DNA of 64,000 bases from Lutjanus erythropterus. Taxonomy: Eukaryota > Chordata > Actinopteri > Lutjaniformes > Lutjanidae. The DNA lies in assembly GCA_020091685.1 (NCBI GenBank), contig CM034598.1, positions 18,085,362 through 18,149,361 on the forward strand, in the 5' to 3' direction. A program made the position numbers and the translations under genes. Below, piece by piece: positions 25,146 to 45,418 of this stretch (within the stretch, counting starts at the first letter, position 1; each line of letters opens with the position of its first letter). The notes under the pieces were generated by a model. That model had not been told where the DNA came from, searched no databases, and saw nothing but the letters and a program-made list of their open reading frames with translations.

Positions 25146-26335
25146 TAAGTGGCTGTGGTAATAACCAGAAGAATCAGCAGTAAAATGTTTTAAAACCCTA
25201 TTTATATCATGGATAAGTAGGAAGTTTACACCATGAAATACAGCATTTAGGGTTCCAGGCTATATTTAAGTCAGCCGTCTGATGAAAACAGTAAAACCAC
25301 AAGTTTGGAGTATGGATAATTAACTGCTAAACCAAAATGTTGGAGACAAACTGAAAATATTCCTACCGAGGTTTTCCCATCGAGTTAAAAAAAAATAGTG
25401 GGACATCTCTGTTGGTGTGTCATGACAAGAATCTTTTTCCCTCTCCCAAGAACATATGCAAGCAATTTGTACAACAAATGTTGGTTTTAGACCATGTTCC
25501 TTGCATACTAGTGGCTTCTCAAAAACCTGGAGGGCTCCATTCGTTAGTGCTTGAAAGCAAAGCAAACAAATTAATTAACACTATCTTTACATGGGGTGGC
25601 CAAGGAAAGCAGGCTCTGAAATGTTACACCATTACCTAAATTCGCATGCATCTGTCTGTGTCTTCCCCCTCTCTTGCGTACCCCCCCCTCCCTCCCCTGC
25701 CCCAGTGCACACAGCGCCCTTGAACAAGGCCGAAGGACCACCTGCGTGAAAGAGGAGACCCTCTCTGTTATGTCTCTGCTAGGGAATGAAATAACACGGA
25801 ATCCAGCTCTGCAAATAACTCACAGTGAAGATCATTTTCCACATGCTGCTTGACAAAAGGTAAAATAAGAACAGATGATGTCCTTTCTCTCCTCTCTCTC
25901 ACTGGGAGTTTGCAGCTCTGCTCTGCAGCTACAATACAACGGGCCTTACACTTTGTTGTGCAGCTTTTATAGCCAGGAGAGACAGGGCTTCAGCTTCAGT
26001 GGCCTTGTTAATCGGGTGGTACAAGATACGAGGTCTCATTCCTAATAGCCACTGACATTGAGTCAGCCATTTTTTCATGCCCTCACTTGGCTGAGGTTAA
26101 GAGGGGTTCGAGGAACCCGATCCCAGATCTGATGATTATGTGTGAGCCATCAGGAGCAGCAGGAGGTCTTCTAAACTGGGCATTCATCAGAGCAGAGGGA
26201 GGCTGCTAGTGGCTGCACTATAACCAGTATAAGAGGAGGGAGGGGGGTCTCTGTTTCAAAACTATCACATTGTTTGTATGAGATACAGATTAAGCAATTT
26301 TTGAGCATCGTGTTGAGGAACATGACAAAACATGT
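25146..26335. other. non-coding stretch, nothing recognised
   Basis: No exon or delimitable element seen. A short C-rich patch lies near 25680-25700. Confidence 0.5.
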
Positions 26336-26480
26336 TTAAAGGAACTGTGGAAATAGAGAGTTATATGATAAAATCAATACAACTCTCTTATGTCTGTCTG
26401 TCAAATATGAAGTTAGCCAGCAGCTGGTTAGCTTAGCTTAACATACAGACTGAAAACAGAGGGAAATGGCTAGCCCAAAT
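26336..26480. mobile_element. TTAA-ended element fragment, family B left arm
   Basis: It starts TTAAAGGAACTG and contains GCCAGCAGCTGGTTAGCTTA and CAGACTGAAAACAGAGGG. These are the diagnostic blocks of an abundant fish repeat also present at 45419-46127. Only one arm is recognisable. Confidence 0.6.
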
Positions 26481-28260
26481 ACAATATATTTATTTGTTTG
26501 TTCAATTTCTACACAATCTATAGTGTAAGAATATGTGCCAGATCACTTCTTGTCTGCGTCTTGTTTTGTCTATTCTGTTATTCTCTTGTGTATCTTGTAT
26601 CTGTACAAATTCTGTCACTAGAGAGGTGTTTTCAAATTTCTTTACTGACCGAATGTCTGTCTGTGCGTTTCCATAAAATATGAGATTCAAAGGTACCCGG
26701 GAAAGCTGGATTTGGTACGTAACAAATCTGAAAAGCCAATCACTGAAAGGCAGGCAGCGCAACCTGAAACCTGAAACCTCATCTGAGGCTCAAACATATG
26801 CGCCTGAATGTCTCCGATGTTTGCACTTGCCAATTGGTGAACACTGCTCTTCTAATGGTCAAAGGAACAACAGTGATGGTGGGAGGAGCCAGAGGCCAGA
26901 CCCAGAATTGATCTTTCATTGAGCCCTCCCTCTTTAGTTACTGTAGCTATGGCTGTCAAACTTCCAGTCTTGAACTACAGTGTGTGGTATACAGCACAGT
27001 CAAATAGCGGCATATTTTACCTTGAAATTAGCAAGAATTTTTGAAACTCTAGGTCTTTGATTCCATAGAGAAGTAAACAAGCTACTCATTCCTGGTTGAC
27101 AACTATGGAGAAGCTAGCTCATGTAATGCTTAACCTCCAGCTCACTTTTTAATGTTTTCATTTGACACGTTTTGCAACAAGAATCGTATAAAAGGGCATT
27201 AAATATGTAAAGATGGTCTACTTAATGGCTGCATACATGATATAACGTTTATGCTAAAAGACTGAGGCTAAAGCTAAAGTCAACATTGGTCAGACAGTGA
27301 AATACAACATGTATGTGTATATGATAGACAACAGAAATGCACTCATTAACATCACAAAAGGAAACACAGGGCTTTGATTAGTGCAGTGGACCTCGAGAGT
27401 CACCCTGCCAGACCAGCCAGACTGTGAATGCCACAGGAAGAGAGCCAGGATAGGAGCTGAGCTAGGCTGAAGCCAGAAAGAGGTGCATCATGGTTGGTAG
27501 ACTTTGATTCTGCACCATTCTGCATCTTCAAGCCCATCCTCCACAAACCTGCCACATGATAAATCCCAAATTAAACCCCTGGTTGCCATCAGTTTGGCAA
27601 ATGCAGCGGCATCTAACACAGATTTGTCTGGAGGTAACATTACCGCAGGAGGTATGCTAGTTTGCCAGACATGCTAATGTTTTCAGATTACGCTAGAGCA
27701 GATAAAGATGAAATTTAAACCATTCCTCATGCATTTGTTCCTGTGTTTCACATTCTTGAAAGATGGAAAAAAAAAAACAACACCCCCCAAACTCTTGAGA
27801 CACCAAGTATTGCTCCTCTTAGAGCTCCATTCACACTGCTTCAGCGCATAAAGAAATGCAAAGAGTTACAGGCTTGCAGTGCCTAGTTATGGTTGCTAAT
27901 CTATGATTGGACGCTTACTATTCCATGGAGGGGTGAAGTGTCAGTTTCTCAGTGAGTGAGAAAAAGAGTAGATGTGCTTCCAGCCCCTTCTCTGAGGTTG
28001 TTGTTAAACAAAATATTAATCATAGCAGAGTATTTTTGCATACTTTGTCTGATGTCTGAATGGGAGCTTCCTGGAACATCAGCTGGTTGTTTGGCATTTG
28101 GTACAGGACACTTTTTTGTACAGATTAAATAAATGAGATATGACGTTCTAATCAGTGAGCTTTTTCTGGTTTGAGGATTTCGTTAGCCTCTGATGGAGTC
28201 AGGCTGGCTGGTTCCTGCTAATTCTACTCTTTATGCTAACCTAAATTAACCGTCCTGCAT
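26481..28260. other. non-coding stretch, nothing recognised
   Basis: No gene or clear element. Open frames near 26500-26920 on both strands show no family motif. Confidence 0.5.
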
Positions 28261-28267
28261 TTACAGA

Positions 28268-28710
28268 TGACGTACACACTATGATTGGCTGTATGTCAGA
28301 AAGTGTACAGATGGCATGAGTAAACACATTATGATTGGCAGTGAGTCAGAAAGGAGCCATGGCCTTTGCTGTTGTGGTATTTTGTCTTCTTGTCATTCAG
28401 AAAATTAAAGCTTACAAGCGACAGTACAAATTTAGCGAAAAAATTTAACAGACGTTAGCTGTTGAAGTTTTCATCATTAGGTTTTATCGACATATGTGAT
28501 CAAGAGTCCTATGTGGTCTTAGTTTGCTAGCTAACATTAGCTAATGCTAACCAGCTAACTAATATAACTAAAAAATAATAATAATTCTTTACAAAATCAA
28601 TTGCTTGTCGATTTCAAGTTAACATTACAATGCTAAAATTACATAACCTTTGTGCTATGAGTTTCCATACATTCCAATATACGGCCAATCATAATGTGTC
28701 CATCACCTGG
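28268..28710. repeat. repeat-bounded segment with ATGATTGGC motifs
   Basis: A motif close to ACACATTATGATTGGC occurs near 28275 and 28325 in direct orientation, each followed by GTCAGAAAG. It recurs inverted near 28683-28705 (GCCAATCATAATGTGTCC). This suggests the two ends of an old inverted-repeat element about 430 bp long. It encodes nothing. Confidence 0.45.
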
Positions 28711-30525
28711 CAGGCCGAACACACAGGTACCTGCATTGACTGTAGCTTCATAATTACTGCACAGACAAGAAGTGTGTCGATCTTCCCATCTAACTCTCCT
28801 CATATTTCCCAAAATGTTGAATTATTTCTTAAACTTCAACAATGATCTCTGGCGTGCTCTACAATCGAATCAAACACATCTCAGTCTGTACAATATGCCG
28901 GCTTTATTTGTGCAAGTGGACCTTTGCTCACCCCCCTGAAGAGGACACATATGAAGTTTGTCTAATCCAAATAAACAGGTGAGGCACTTATTAGCCCCCA
29001 ATTCCTGCTGCAAGTGTAACTTCATTTTCAATTTCGACTCTCCTGCTGTGACTCATGGGAGAGCAACTTCAAAGCTGCAGCCATGCACTTGAGGTCATTA
29101 TCTTCATTTCTATATCCTCTGCAGGTTCTCAGCATATGGGAACATTTTAACTCTGGATTTTTTTTTTTTTTTTGGTGTGTGTGTGTCTGCAGTCATAAAT
29201 CTGCCATGTCAACTATAAAATATAGCTGACCAGCAACAGATGTAGCTCTAATAGCTACCAAAAAAATCAAAATCAAAATTTACCACCTCTAGATTTTTAT
29301 TCTAACTCTTAATAGCCTTTAAGATTGATTTCAGTTTTGTGCTCAGGAGATGGACAGTGAGTAAAAGTCAGAACATGCTTGTGAGGAGGGAAGAAAAAGG
29401 GGTTGGGTGTTTCCTTTTAATTTTCTATTACTCTGTTTCACTTGCTCGATCTCTTTCTTTCTTTTTTCCTTATGTCTTTTCTTTAATCCCTGTCCTTCCA
29501 CCCTTTTAGCTGAGACGAATCCTCCTTTCATCCTCTTCTGCAGTGAGGGCCCTGGTGTCTGTTCGCACAAAGCCTGACCATCCCTGACTCCTCGTCAACC
29601 CCTTGCCCAATTCATCAAGCGGAGGCCCATGGGCATTCATCACCCCTACCACCTTTCATATCCCGCACCAGCTGAAAGCCACTGTCCCTCCTCTGACTTC
29701 AATGCAGCCATGACACACCCGTAAGATTTATAGTGGCATAATTAGTAGCAGTGAAAAAGGCCTGCATGCTTTGGAGGGTCAATCATACTGTATCCCACTC
29801 AGAGGAGCTCTGAAAGCCAGTCACATCTGCTTCAAAATAGATTGCACCGCCACCACAAAAGTTGATGAATTAGCTAAAAACAAGAAGCCAAGAAATTCAT
29901 CAAAGGCAGACAGTGACATCAAAACAATCATACATACTTTGGGTAATTTTAACATACTATTTGTCACAGTTCATGGGAGCTAGGCCCTGTCATAAATCCC
30001 ATTTTTCTACAGGGAGGCTGCCGCTGCTGTTGCTCAGGATGAGCAGCTCTGAGGTGAGAACTCCCCCTCAGGACGGGGGTTTCCGAAAACAGCTTGAAGG
30101 AGGTCTAAAATAACATGCCTAATAGTTAAACGGTGTTATTGATGTAATCACGCCCTCCCCTCCTGCCCATCCCCGCTGTCACTGATATCTCAAGAACAGT
30201 GAACTAATTAAAACACTCCTGGAGTTTGTTTTCATTTCGATCCTCACACAGAAATAAAGTCTTCACTAAACAGCTGTGTCTTTTTTCCTGCGAAGGCACA
30301 AGTTGGGACCCGTCGCCCCACTGTGCACAGAGAAGATGCGAAATCCCCATTCAATCATAAATTACACCTATTATTCGTTATTCCTGTTGTGGCTTTCTCT
30401 GTGTTCTCTTTCATGTGCATGATGGCACAGCTCACTGTGCACCTGAAATATCAAAATGTCTGACATCAGTGGAGGTACTTTGGCCTCAGCTGACAGGAAG
30501 AGGTGGCAATGTGAAGCTGCTGAGC
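28711..30525. other. non-coding stretch, possible regulatory blocks
   Basis: It contains a T17-type homopolymer followed by GT units (29158-29187). The parts at about 29700-29770 and 30110-30430 look unique and motif-dense (for example CATAATTAG and TGATGTAATCACGCCC). No gene is supported. Confidence 0.4.
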
Positions 30526-31190
30526 AGTGGTAGAGAGTAACTAAGTAAATTTACTCAAGCAATGTGCTTAAAGTTATAATATGCAGCACGGTTTGTAAAT
30601 GCAGCATTCAACATTGGCCCTCCATCCCGGCTCAACGAATGAGAGAGAACAAAACAATAAATCAGAAAAATAAATATCATTTTCCGATTGTTTCACAGTG
30701 CTTATATTCCAAAGCACAAATAAATGCACCCACACCTCTGCACAACACAGAATTTTGTGCGAATACAGCTGAAGCAATCCTCAGTCTGCTCTGCCTGTGT
30801 GTGTGTGTGTGTATATAAAACTCTTTCTGCAGCTCTCACAGACAGAGAGCAGAGGAAAGAGACAGAGAATGCAATGCAACAGCTGGTCGCTATGATTTTA
30901 TAGAGTCCAAACCTCAAAACCTGCATGTTGTTGGCTACACACTGTTGCCAAACAGACCGAATCCCAGAAAATAAGAGAAAAAAGAAAATACAGGCAGAGA
31001 GCTGCAGGATCTCTGCGGATACAGACACCACCACACACTCAGCAGGTCATAAGTGATGATTTAGAGGGATTGTGTGTATATGAGTACATACATTGTTTTG
31101 TTTAGATTTCTTTAACTGCATACTATGCCTTTAAGTGCAGTTTTGAAAACCCTGTACTTACTTGTAATTCAGAGGGAACATTTTTACTTT
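30526..31190. mobile_element. fish repeat interrupted at its TTAA site
   Basis: The outer parts (30526-30567 and 31135-31190) match a fish repeat that reads through AACTAAGTA, TTTACTCAAG, CTTAAGT and CAGAGGGAA. A related, uninterrupted copy lies at 36232-36480. The two halves here are separated by the TTAA-flanked insert listed next. The right part is internally shortened. Confidence 0.6.
30568..31134. mobile_element. TTAA-flanked insertion (piggyBac-type target)
   Basis: It is bounded by TTAA at 30568-30571 and 31131-31134. The inverted ends are TTAAAGTTATAATATGCAG (left) and, on the complement, TTAAAGGCATAGTATGCAG (right). Removing it rejoins the host repeat as ...GTGC-TTAA-GTGC..., as expected for TTAA-specific integration. 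It is 567 bp with a short TG run and no transposase. Confidence 0.75.
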
Positions 31191-31194
31191 TTAC

Positions 31195-31720
31195 CAGGGC
31201 TGTTATGATAGAGATACCAGCATTAGAAGTGTCTCATAAATCTATGCACCAGTCCAATATCACATAATTCATTAGCCCCGAAACAGGACACTGCTACTAG
31301 CAGTCCCATACATATTCCCATATGTTTTTTTTAACCTGAACCAGGCCACACAGCAAGGCACAATCATATCACATCCATAGGGGTTTAGTAGTATACAGCT
31401 CAGAGATTGACGGATACTGGACTTTTGGGGCTAATGCTGATAAGATAGTAGGGAGTAAAAAAAAATTATTGATATACTGCCAATATTCTTTATATATAAA
31501 AATGCCAAATGCAATCAGGGCCCTGAAGCAGTAATACATATTAAACCTGAATTAAGAAAAAGTATCAAGTATACATACAACAATATATCATACAAATATA
31601 TTTTTCAACACACTGGTATCAGATTGGTACTCTTCAACCGATACTCTAAGTTGAGGTATTGGAATTGGTATCAGGAAGGAAACGATAACATCAAAACATC
31701 TCTACTTTTTCCCTCCATTA
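31195..31720. repeat. degenerate fish repeat, GATACTGG/GGTATCAG type
   Basis: Blocks GATTGACGGATACTGGACTT (about 31406) and ACTGGTATCAGATTGGTACT (about 31612), with intervening TTGATATACTG and TATTGGAATTGGTATC, resemble a dispersed fish element with GATAC-rich ends. The boundaries are not resolvable. Confidence 0.4.
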
Positions 31721-32790
31721 TTTTCAGATTATGATTTTTCACGCAAACCATGCGATCATCTTTTTAAAACAATGTTATAAAAGTTAAAATTATGGCATAA
31801 AGTAGTTAAATATATACCCGTACACCTTTCTTTTCACTGTGTGTGGTGCTCACTCTCCTTTTTATGTAGTTACATAATTACTAAGCAGCAGAGGTTTTGT
31901 GGGGAAGCGGGAGATTATTTGGATCAACACTGGGAAAACAACAGTTTGGAGGATTAATGTTAGAGATGTTTTGAAAAACTCAAATCAAACACCTAATTCC
32001 AAAAGTTCATACAGTCCCCTGCAGCAGTCAGATTTGATACTACACGTCATCAGCATTAAGATTTTTCTTTTCTTTTTTTTTCCTTCCTTGCCAGTAGTAC
32101 AAGTGGTTAAGCTGCTGGTTTGCTGGAGCACGTTGCAAACGTTGTGCAGAGGGGCGAGGAAGCACCTGCTTCCAACAAGGAGGTGGAGAAAATGCTCTCA
32201 TGAAACAGTCCAACAGCAGTGCTTGGCACAGACACTTGTGCAAGAGGTTGGATTGCTCTGAGATTATGCACAGGTTATTCTGATAATCGTGTTCGCTTGA
32301 TGCTTTGTGGTTTTCCTTTTTTTCCCCTCTTTTTTGGTCTCCAGGAGATTATGGTGTGACCAAAGCCCAGTCAGAGTAAATTATGGATTGCCTTTGTGGT
32401 GGAGTGGTTGTTACAGTTTATGATTCGCATTTATGTCAGCTTTCATTTGTGCCTGAGCAATGATGATCTTTCCTTCTGCATCTGTGTCGCATTTTAATGC
32501 ACCGCAAACTGTTGCCAGAGTTCCCTGCTGCCGCTGGATAGGCGATGTGCTTTTATCAGACAGCCTCGGATCGCGGTCAGGAGCGCAGGAGCTCTGAGAA
32601 GACACCTCTGGACTTGGATTTTGCCCGCTCGGAAGAAAGACACAGCTTTAGTGACAGAAACGCGTAGACAGCAGCGGCATCCTCAGCGGTAAAAGTTGAA
32701 CTGAAAGTGCACGTTCAGTGAGCAAACTGATGCGCGTAAGAAGGGATGCCAGCCAGGCGTGGCTTGTGTTTGAATATCCAATGTGAGAAT
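31721..32790. other. fgf16 upstream flank
   Basis: Non-repetitive sequence upstream of the putative TATA box. From about 32280 onward it looks more complex and contains a RUNX-like TGTGGTT (near 32307) and a GATA-type TTATCAGA (near 32555). These short motifs are suggestive only. An overlapping open frame at 31899-32261 is not supported as coding. Confidence 0.45.
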
Positions 32791-32804
32791 GCGTGGGGAG
32801 TATG

Positions 32805-32813
32805 TATATAATA
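32805..32813 (+). promoter_or_regulatory. fgf16: TATA-like box of fgf16
   Basis: TATATAATA lies 220 bp upstream of the fgf16 start codon. Transcription would begin near 32835 and leave a 5' UTR of about 200 nt. This is inferred from sequence alone; an upstream non-coding exon or a different start cannot be excluded. Confidence 0.45.
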
Positions 32814-33032
32814 GAGCCTTTCCATCTGATAAACAGAGATATCAAACTGATGATTATAGCAAAGGACGATCAATAAAGTGAGAGGACGCCTCTGGTTCTG
32901 GTTTGGAGGAGCACGACGCGCTGGGTACGCTTTGTGCGTGCATGGACCGGACTTGTGTAAACTTTTTTCACCTCCTTGAGTCACCGTACAGATTTTTAAA
33001 TGCCGTCGCTTAATTTGACAGCTGTGCACACA

Positions 33033-41289
<8,257 letters not shown>

Positions 41290-41952
41290 CCAGCGCTTAC
41301 ACAGGGGGAAATGGTTACAGTTGGAGGAACGGAGATTAAAAAAGGGGAGTGTGAGGGTGTTGTGGATATTTTGGACCCGGTACAGAACTGTTTACCATCA
41401 ATTCCCCCTGAGGTCACTGTGTTTACGCCTCAGCCCACCACCGAGCACGTTACAGCACTGACATAAACATTGTGCATGTTCCCGGACACAGTGCAGTGGA
41501 CTTGTGACCTCACAGAAGAGGTAAAATGATCTTATAAAACCACTGCGGACATGGATGCAGGAGGCCCACATGACCACCCAGCTGTGGGCCGATCAAGACG
41601 ATCCAGTCAGGTGCCATGTTTTCTCAATAACCACTTTAGATACTGAAGCGACATGCAACGACAAGTGGAGTCGTGGCTCTTTTGCGTAGCACTAAGCTGG
41701 TGTGGAAAAATTCATGATGGACTATGAGGACACCAAGAACGGACTCTAAATGATGGAAAGCACTGCAGATGTCACATCGTGCATTTGTCACTGTACACAG
41801 TCATGGTTAATGTAAGAAAGGGCACATTCCCCATTTGGACAGATAGGTAAGAGAAGAAGAAGGGTCAGAAATACGCAAACTATGTGCTGCATGCATGTTA
41901 AGTGACGGGGTTGGGATCATCAACATATTATAAACATAAACAACATGACAGC

Positions 41953-42836
41953 TCCCATAAATTGAAGCCAAAACATCTCAGTTGCCCCCTGGTGGCTGGT
42001 TGCAGTGTAGGTCACAACCTCTGCCCCCTCCATATTAGCAGAGCAGACATGTATGCCTTTTCCTTTCACGTGTGCTTGCTTAGCTTGACTTGGAGGTGTC
42101 TTTTAACTGAAGATGAGCTTAGCTCAAGTCAAGCTGATGTAAATCAGCAAGTAAACTCCCCATTATTTCTGTTATGTTTTACTATGAAGCAGCGAAGACA
42201 GGAAATGTCAGGTTTTCATCAGCTGCAACTTAACACGACTCCTATCCAGCTGAACATGAACATTAAACAGTAAAACAAATCAAACCACAGAGATTCAGTT
42301 AGAAGCTATACAAGTACTGAGGTTGTGTCATGGGTTGGTTGCAGTCTGGCACGCTTTGGCCCCACTTTGGAGATGGTGGAGATGGCCATCTAAGGCAAGA
42401 CTTGGCACAGCTTGGCACATTATAAGAGGTAATAGAAATGCAAAGTAGCATGGCATAGTTTGACTTGACATGGCCAAATGTGCCAATAGAAAAGCCCCTA
42501 CTGGCCAAACTCAAAAGTCTAAGTACATACATTTTTCTCTATCATTGTTTCTGTTGTTTTAGATCTTATCACACTGATGTGTGTTCAAGTGTTCATGTTT
42601 CTGATAAGTTTGCTTTTAATTAGTTATTTGATGCTATAAAAAAGGGTTTCATGTCATGATTGACAGCTGAGCCCTGCTCACAACTGAGTTGGCTGGTGGT
42701 GTGGGCAGGAACTTGAAAGCGCAGCTCCAACACTGATCATTACTGCACAGACTCCAAACTCCAAATGATGTCCCCAGCACTAGATGTCAGCACTGGCATC
42801 CGGGATATTTTGGCTTCATTTTTGTACAATGGGAGG
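41953..42836. mobile_element. dispersed fish repeat with inverted ends
   Basis: The left end reads CCCATAAATTGAAGCCAAAA. The complement of the right end reads CCCATTGTACAAAAATGAAG and continues CCAAAATATC. The left part also contains TTGCCCCCTGGTGGCTGGTT, a block I recognise from an abundant fish repeat. The interior is non-coding. It lies within the inferred fgf16 3' UTR. Confidence 0.55.
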
Positions 42837-43354
42837 AAGTGAAGACGCCTCATTCATCTTTATTTATGTCAATGGTTGGGATAGTCAGGTACTTAAGAGT
42901 CTGTGAGGAGAATGTCTGTGAGGCAGAACTGGAGTTTTATTAAGTCAAAGATGAAAGAGGGGGACTAAAATCTCTCAGATGAATGTGTGATAGATGAAAG
43001 AGCACTTACTGCACATCCCCAGTCCCAGCTGTAGGCTCGCTTGTCCTCAAACATATAATCATCAGAGTCAGAGTAATTATCTCATTCATCACATTTAAAT
43101 GAAAATATCAAACAGCATCATGTGGAAATTGTATGCAAAACAAGTGATTAAGCTCGGGACAAAAGCACTTCTCTGACTGCGGTTGTAAAGAATAAATGAT
43201 GGGGTTCTTTTTAAAAGGATGGTGACTTGTAATGTTCAGAGTGTCAGGAACATTATTAAAAATGCAAGCAGCTGAGGTGTACATATGGGTGATCCTATTT
43301 ATGAGATGTACAATATATTTATTTTCTACATATAAAGTATAAATATAAATCTAT

Positions 43355-43368
43355 ATATTTATTTATTG
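43355..43368 (+). promoter_or_regulatory. fgf16: AU-rich element in fgf16 3' UTR
   Basis: Overlapping ATTTA pentamers (ATATTTATTTATTG), with additional TTTATTT nearby, about 115 nt before the polyadenylation signal. Such motifs commonly destabilise mRNAs of signalling proteins. Confidence 0.45.
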
Positions 43369-43478
43369 CAAAGACTTTATTTTGTAATGAACTTGAAGTT
43401 ATCTGGACTGTAGATTCTACTGAAATTACACCAAAAAAACAAAAAAAAAAACAAAAAAAGAACTGCAATGAACATGAC

Positions 43479-43484
43479 AATAAA
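43479..43484 (+). terminator. fgf16: polyadenylation signal of fgf16
   Basis: Canonical AATAAA in the context GACAATAAAATTGTCC; cleavage would be near 43500. The hexamer is within a short GACAAT/ATTGTC inverted repeat. Confidence 0.55.
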
Positions 43485-43505
43485 ATTGTCCTGCTATCGA
43501 GAATT

Positions 43506-45418
43506 CATTGTGAGAGACTATTTTTGCTTGGATAAAAATGTGATGTACCAATTAAAACCAGATATAGAATCTATGTAAATGTTGCATTTCTTTCCTTTTA
43601 TTTTCAGCCTTGTTTACAGCATTCAGTCACTCCAACACTTTGGTCCAGACAAACAATCTTCACTGTAAACTCCAATTTGCTCACTCAGCTTAAAACTTCA
43701 TTGTAACAGCTCAGTTGGTTGGTTGGGTAAACATATTCAATAAGCTTAAGACATTAAGTTGAAGCAAAATTCATATTACATTTTTTCAGTTTGAAGAGTC
43801 AGTTCTTCATTTCACTCATAGAACTTACAGAACATTTACCTGTATATGTTATGAGTTGTTTTTTTTTGTGGTTAGCATTATACTGTCAGTTTTGTTGTAA
43901 TGTTTTTTTGTTATTTTAAGTGAACACAAATCATGTGTTGTTTTGAACAAGAAATGAACATTTCTAAAGTCCAGGCCTGTTTTTTTTTTTCTTTGTTCCA
44001 ATAACAACTGAACAAGCTTGGTACTTTAGTCAACTTTCTCCTTTTCTGAGACATAGAGGGTCACATCTTAGATTAAGTTAGCTAATGTTAGCAAGATGTT
44101 AGCCAGCTACCTAGCTACTGTTAGCTAAGCGCTAGCCACCTAGCTAGCTAATGATTTATGTATATTGGAAAGCTAATTTGCTAGTGTTTCGCTAACATTT
44201 GCGAACTTAAAATGTGAATATATGTCACTTTTACAGAATCCCCAGCAACATTTTTAAATCATCGACAAAATTTGGTTTTCTTGTCAACATAGATGAGTCA
44301 TGCACATAGCATACCTAACTACAGGAAGCAGGAAAGCAGAAAGCTCCCTGAGGTACCAACCAGCCAACTCTCATTGGACCACAAAGCAAAAAGGGCCGGG
44401 ATTTTGGATGGGGCAATTTACTACATGTCATATGAATATAAAAAAAAAAGCTATCAAAATATATGCTGAGTGCACAACATATGTGTTGTTAATTTGTCTT
44501 GAACTTATTAGGCTATGTTGGCTTTACAAATTTTAGCAAAATGAACTGAAAAATCAAAACTTGTTGACTTAAAAAAGATTGTCAACAAAAATTGTAGATT
44601 TCTTTTATCATAACAAAAATGATTTTGGGTTTGTTAATGTAAGATAGCAGTGCTGAGAGACCATTATAATGCAGCATGCTCATCATTATTAAAATACCTG
44701 ACATGTAATTACTTTAAAAGCAATTACCACATGGCATTTTGTCCTGCTGTCCAGAAGACAGACAGAAAATGAAGTGGAAAGCAGATATTTTTCCCAGAGG
44801 AGAGCACCAAAACAATCCCATGCCAATTTGCCCTCATAAACCCTTTACCAAGTAATGTGCACAGACCCTCTCTGTCTCCACAAGGTCTTAGTCAGCCTAC
44901 ATCCACCGTACAAAATCAGATTCCTTACGCAACTGGATCCCAACTCCTAATTGGCTTTACACATCAGTGTGGATTTAGAGCAGTGATTGGTTGTTGGTTG
45001 CAGGGGCCTCACAGACTCCACGGCAGTGCTGTCTGCAGCAGGCCTTCTCTTCAATGGACAGAAACAGCTGCCTGCTGCACTGAGAACCAGCAGGGATGTG
45101 CTGCAAACCTGGAGTGGTGGTAATCTGGGGCTGAGAGGGGATGGGATCAACATTTCAACATCTGCAATAGTTGTAATGTTTCTCCACTGGCAGATATCTG
45201 TAAGCTGTGAGAGCAAGCTCCCCTGGGGGGAGGGAATGGAAAAGTCAAAGACATGCAGGGGAAAACCCTGGCAGACTGAGAAATGAAAACAATACCGGGA
45301 GAGGGAAAAATAGATGAAAGATTGAAGGGAGAGGAGAGTGGGACAAAAGGCACTTAGTGCTGTGAGTGTGAAATTCAGGGACACTGCATCAGAGTATCAG
45401 CTATCTGACTTACAACTG
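43506..45418. other. convergent fgf16-atrx spacer, proximal part
   Basis: About 43660-43960 resembles the hairpin-type repeat of fgf16 intron 1 (CACTGTAAACTCC, TTAAGACATTAAGTTGAAGC). Around 44070-44160 there is a cluster of GTTAGC/CTAGCTA motifs. The segment 44987-45119 looks superficially exon-like but matches no family I recognise. Confidence 0.5.

Larger units (their letters stand above)
41290..43505 (+). other. fgf16: fgf16 3' UTR (inferred, about 2.2 kb)
   Basis: No AATAAA is seen close to the stop. The first convincing end is AATAAA at 43479, preceded by U-rich sequence with overlapping ATTTA motifs. If this is the real end, the UTR contains a dispersed repeat (41953-42836). An earlier end, for example at ATTAAA near 42263, is possible. 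Confidence 0.5.

Noticed and set aside
29960..30060. Short exon-like segment (CTACAG ... GAG|GTGAGA)
   Set aside because: About 42 nt with no recognisable product and no neighbouring exon; splice-like motifs of this quality occur by chance.
33000..33032. Upstream in-frame ATG as the fgf16 start
   Set aside because: The weaker context and the lack of such an extension in the subfamily favour the ATG at 33033.
44987..45119. Exon-like segment with TTGCAG at the left and GTAATC at the right, open for about 40 codons
   Set aside because: The product (LTDSTAVLSAAGLLFNGQ-like) matches no family I recognise, no partner exon is visible, and it lies between two convergent genes. A - strand frame of 145 codons over the same DNA is also open.
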